Made by a program: the position numbers and the translations under genes
Notes under the pieces: model-generated
The model's input: the letters and a program-made list of their open reading frames with translations, nothing else
The model's database searches: none
What the model was told of the DNA's origin: nothing
From: Gemmataceae bacterium
GTDB lineage: Bacteria > Planctomycetota > Planctomycetia > Gemmatales > Gemmataceae
Direction: 5' to 3'
NCBI GenBank assembly: GCA_009697105.1
Contig: SIAQ01000017.1
Span: forward strand, 1 to 60,381
DNA length: 60,381 bases
In this document: piece after piece, positions 59,115 to 60,381 of the stretch
Position numbering within the stretch: the stretch's first letter is position 1
Layout: each line of letters opens with the position of its first letter

Positions 59115-60173
59115 ATGGCATCTGCCAACATTGCAGTAATCGGCGGCGACGGAATCGGGCCTGAAGTAACCGAGCAAGCGATTCGCGTTGCTGACGCTGC
59201 CCTTAAACGTGAAAACGTCACCTATACCTGGAACCGCTTGCCCTGGGGGTCTGCGTACTACAAGCAGACCGGCAAGATCCTGCCCGACGACGGCTGGGAC
59301 ACATTGTGTAAGCACGATGCCATCCTGTTCGGCGCCGTCGGTTCACCTGATGTGCCCGAATTCGTTACCGTGCACGGCTTACTGCTGCCAATGCGGCGGA
59401 AGTTCGATCTTTATGTCAATCTTCGGCCCGCGTATCTTTTTGAAGGCGTGCAATCGCCGTTGCGCGACAAGGCGCCAGGCAGCATCGACATGCTCGTCTA
59501 CCGCGAAAATACCGAAGGCGAATACGCGCCAACCGGTGGCAGATTGTACGTCGGCACACCTAACGAAACCGCCGTGCAGACCGCGGTCTTTACTCGCTTT
59601 GGCTGTCAGCGCATCCTGCGATCTGCGTTCGAGGCCGCGCGCAAACGGCCACGCAAAAAGGTAACGTCGATCACAAAGTCAAACGCCCAGGTACACACGC
59701 TCGGCCTGTGGGACGACGTTACGAAGGAAGTCGCAAAGGACTATCCCGATGTGCAATGCAACATGCTGCTCGTGGACGCTGCCGCGATGGATTTGGTTCG
59801 CAAACCGGAGGTATTCGATGTGGTGGTGGCGTCGAATCTGTTCGGGGACATCCTGACCGACCTCAGCGCCGTCATTACGGGCAGCGTTGGCCTCGGCGCA
59901 AGCGCGAACATGAACCCCGAGTGGAAGTTCCCGAGCATGTTCGAGCCATTGCACGGGTCGGCCCCGGACATCGCAGGCAAAGGCATCGCCAACCCGCTCG
60001 CCGCGATCCTGTCGGCTAAGCTGATGCTCGATCACCTCGGCCACGCGAAAAGCGCCGCCATGATGCACGTTGCCATCGCAAGAGTGCTCAAGGAAGCCCG
60101 CGTCCGCACACCCGACCTGGGCGGCAAAGCGACGACGGTCGAAATGGCTGAGGCGGTGCTCGCTGCGCTTTAG
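59115..60173 (+). CDS. isopropylmalate/tartrate dehydrogenase family protein
   Basis: A 352-aa NAD-dependent oxidative decarboxylase. IAVIGGDGIGPEVTEQAI is the N-terminal signature. MLVYRENTEGEYAPTGGRLY has the substrate-binding arm. VASNLFGDILTDLSAVITGS and EPLHGSAPDIAGKGIANPLA are the metal and cofactor signatures. The segment QTAVFTRFGCQRILRSAFE and the SITKSNAQ variant of the usual KAN motif look closer to tartrate dehydrogenase than to LeuB, so both remain open. The gene ends in TAG supplied by a repeat. Confidence 0.83.
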   Translation: MASANIAVIGGDGIGPEVTEQAIRVADAALKRENVTYTWNRLPWGSAYYKQTGKILPDDGWDTLCKHDAILFGAVGSPDVPEFVTVHGLLLPMRRKFDLYVNLRPAYLFEGVQSPLRDKAPGSIDMLVYRENTEGEYAPTGGRLYVGTPNETAVQTAVFTRFGCQRILRSAFEAARKRPRKKVTSITKSNAQVHTLGLWDDVTKEVAKDYPDVQCNMLLVDAAAMDLVRKPEVFDVVVASNLFGDILTDLSAVITGSVGLGASANMNPEWKFPSMFEPLHGSAPDIAGKGIANPLAAILSAKLMLDHLGHAKSAAMMHVAIARVLKEARVRTPDLGGKATTVEMAEAVLAAL

Positions 60174-60245
60174 TCCGTAGTCCGTAGTCCGTGGCGAAAC
60201 CAACGAGCAATCTGCTGGTGGCCGAGGGTCTCCTACTACGGACTA
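60171..60245. repeat. inverted repeat that supplies two stop codons
   Basis: TAGTCCGTAG (60171-60180) and its complement (60236-60245). The first TAG closes the dehydrogenase gene, and the first TAG of the complement closes the convergent gene at the right edge. Confidence 0.85.
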
Positions 60246-60381
60246 CTTTGTAGCTGTCTTCGCCGGCGCCGCAAAGCTGGCTCGCTGAGCGTTTGCCTGG
60301 TCGGCGGTCATTTCACCGGGTTGCATGGAAAGCCGATAGTTGACGATCAGCGGTGTGTCGGCTGTGATCTGCCGTTCGAAG
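60243..60381 (-). CDS. partial gene, C-terminal 45 residues, possibly a PmoA-family protein
   Basis: Cut by the window edge. The tail reads FERQITADTPLIVNYRLSMQ, then PGEMTADQANAQRASFA, then APAKTATK and a TAG inside a repeat. The strand TPLIVNYRL near the end resembles the close of DUF6807/PmoA proteins, common in planctomycetes, but too little is visible for a firm call. Confidence 0.45.
   Translation of the reverse strand, partial: FERQITADTPLIVNYRLSMQPGEMTADQANAQRASFAAPAKTATK

Overview
The window looks like a chromosomal segment of a planctomycete, most likely from the Gemmata side of the phylum. The evidence is a DUF1549/DUF1553-type protein, a kinase fused to a tubulin-like domain, a Uma2-family protein, a valyl-tRNA synthetase with an internal zinc ribbon, a CdsA with a PGFGGVLDVVD signature, mixed strand use with short operons, and dozens of intergenic palindromes. 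This is judged from the sequence alone. No rRNA, tRNA or CRISPR array was found.

Bases 1-6240 are the right-hand part of an integrative element, with all genes on the minus strand. In transcription order they are a tyrosine recombinase, an unknown 213-aa protein, two small proteins (one an excisionase-like HTH), a TOPRIM/P4-type primase-helicase, two small proteins, and a decaying tandem array of a small ParB/HTH-like gene. Short repeats next to the primase and upstream of the integrase may be the origin and the recombination or operator sites. The left end of the element is outside the window.

From 6928 onward the sequence is host chromosome. It holds a glucuronate isomerase-like gene, purN, a thioredoxin-like lipoprotein, the kinase-tubulin fusion, a SurA/PpiD-like membrane protein, topA, a Tat-exported phosphoesterase, an OmpH-like protein, a rhodanese, a TIM-barrel sugar isomerase and a CehA-type hydrolase. 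Next come cimA with a candidate attenuator, valS carrying a nuclease cassette, a GGDEF response regulator, rsmH, an ABC-2-type membrane protein, HEAT proteins, a ROK kinase and a GbsR/MarR regulator. After these lies a purA-uppS-cdsA-phoH-HD phosphodiesterase run, then larE, a MazEF-like pair, a sialic-acid cluster (sialidase, lyase, MFS transporter), a 1120-aa solenoid protein with a 90-aa partner, a lipoprotein and an isopropylmalate/tartrate dehydrogenase.

Three observations stand out. First, a 527-bp element, a DUF559-type nuclease between 45-bp terminal inverted repeats (44/45 matching), sits in-frame inside valS without closing the reading frame. Second, cimA is preceded by a consensus promoter, a 30-codon leader in which 13 residues are Ile, Val or Leu, and mutually exclusive antiterminator and terminator hairpins: a textbook attenuator whose message would be leaderless. 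Third, nearly every intergenic gap carries a long near-perfect inverted repeat from a handful of families; some supply the stop codons of neighbouring genes, and two families have entered valS.
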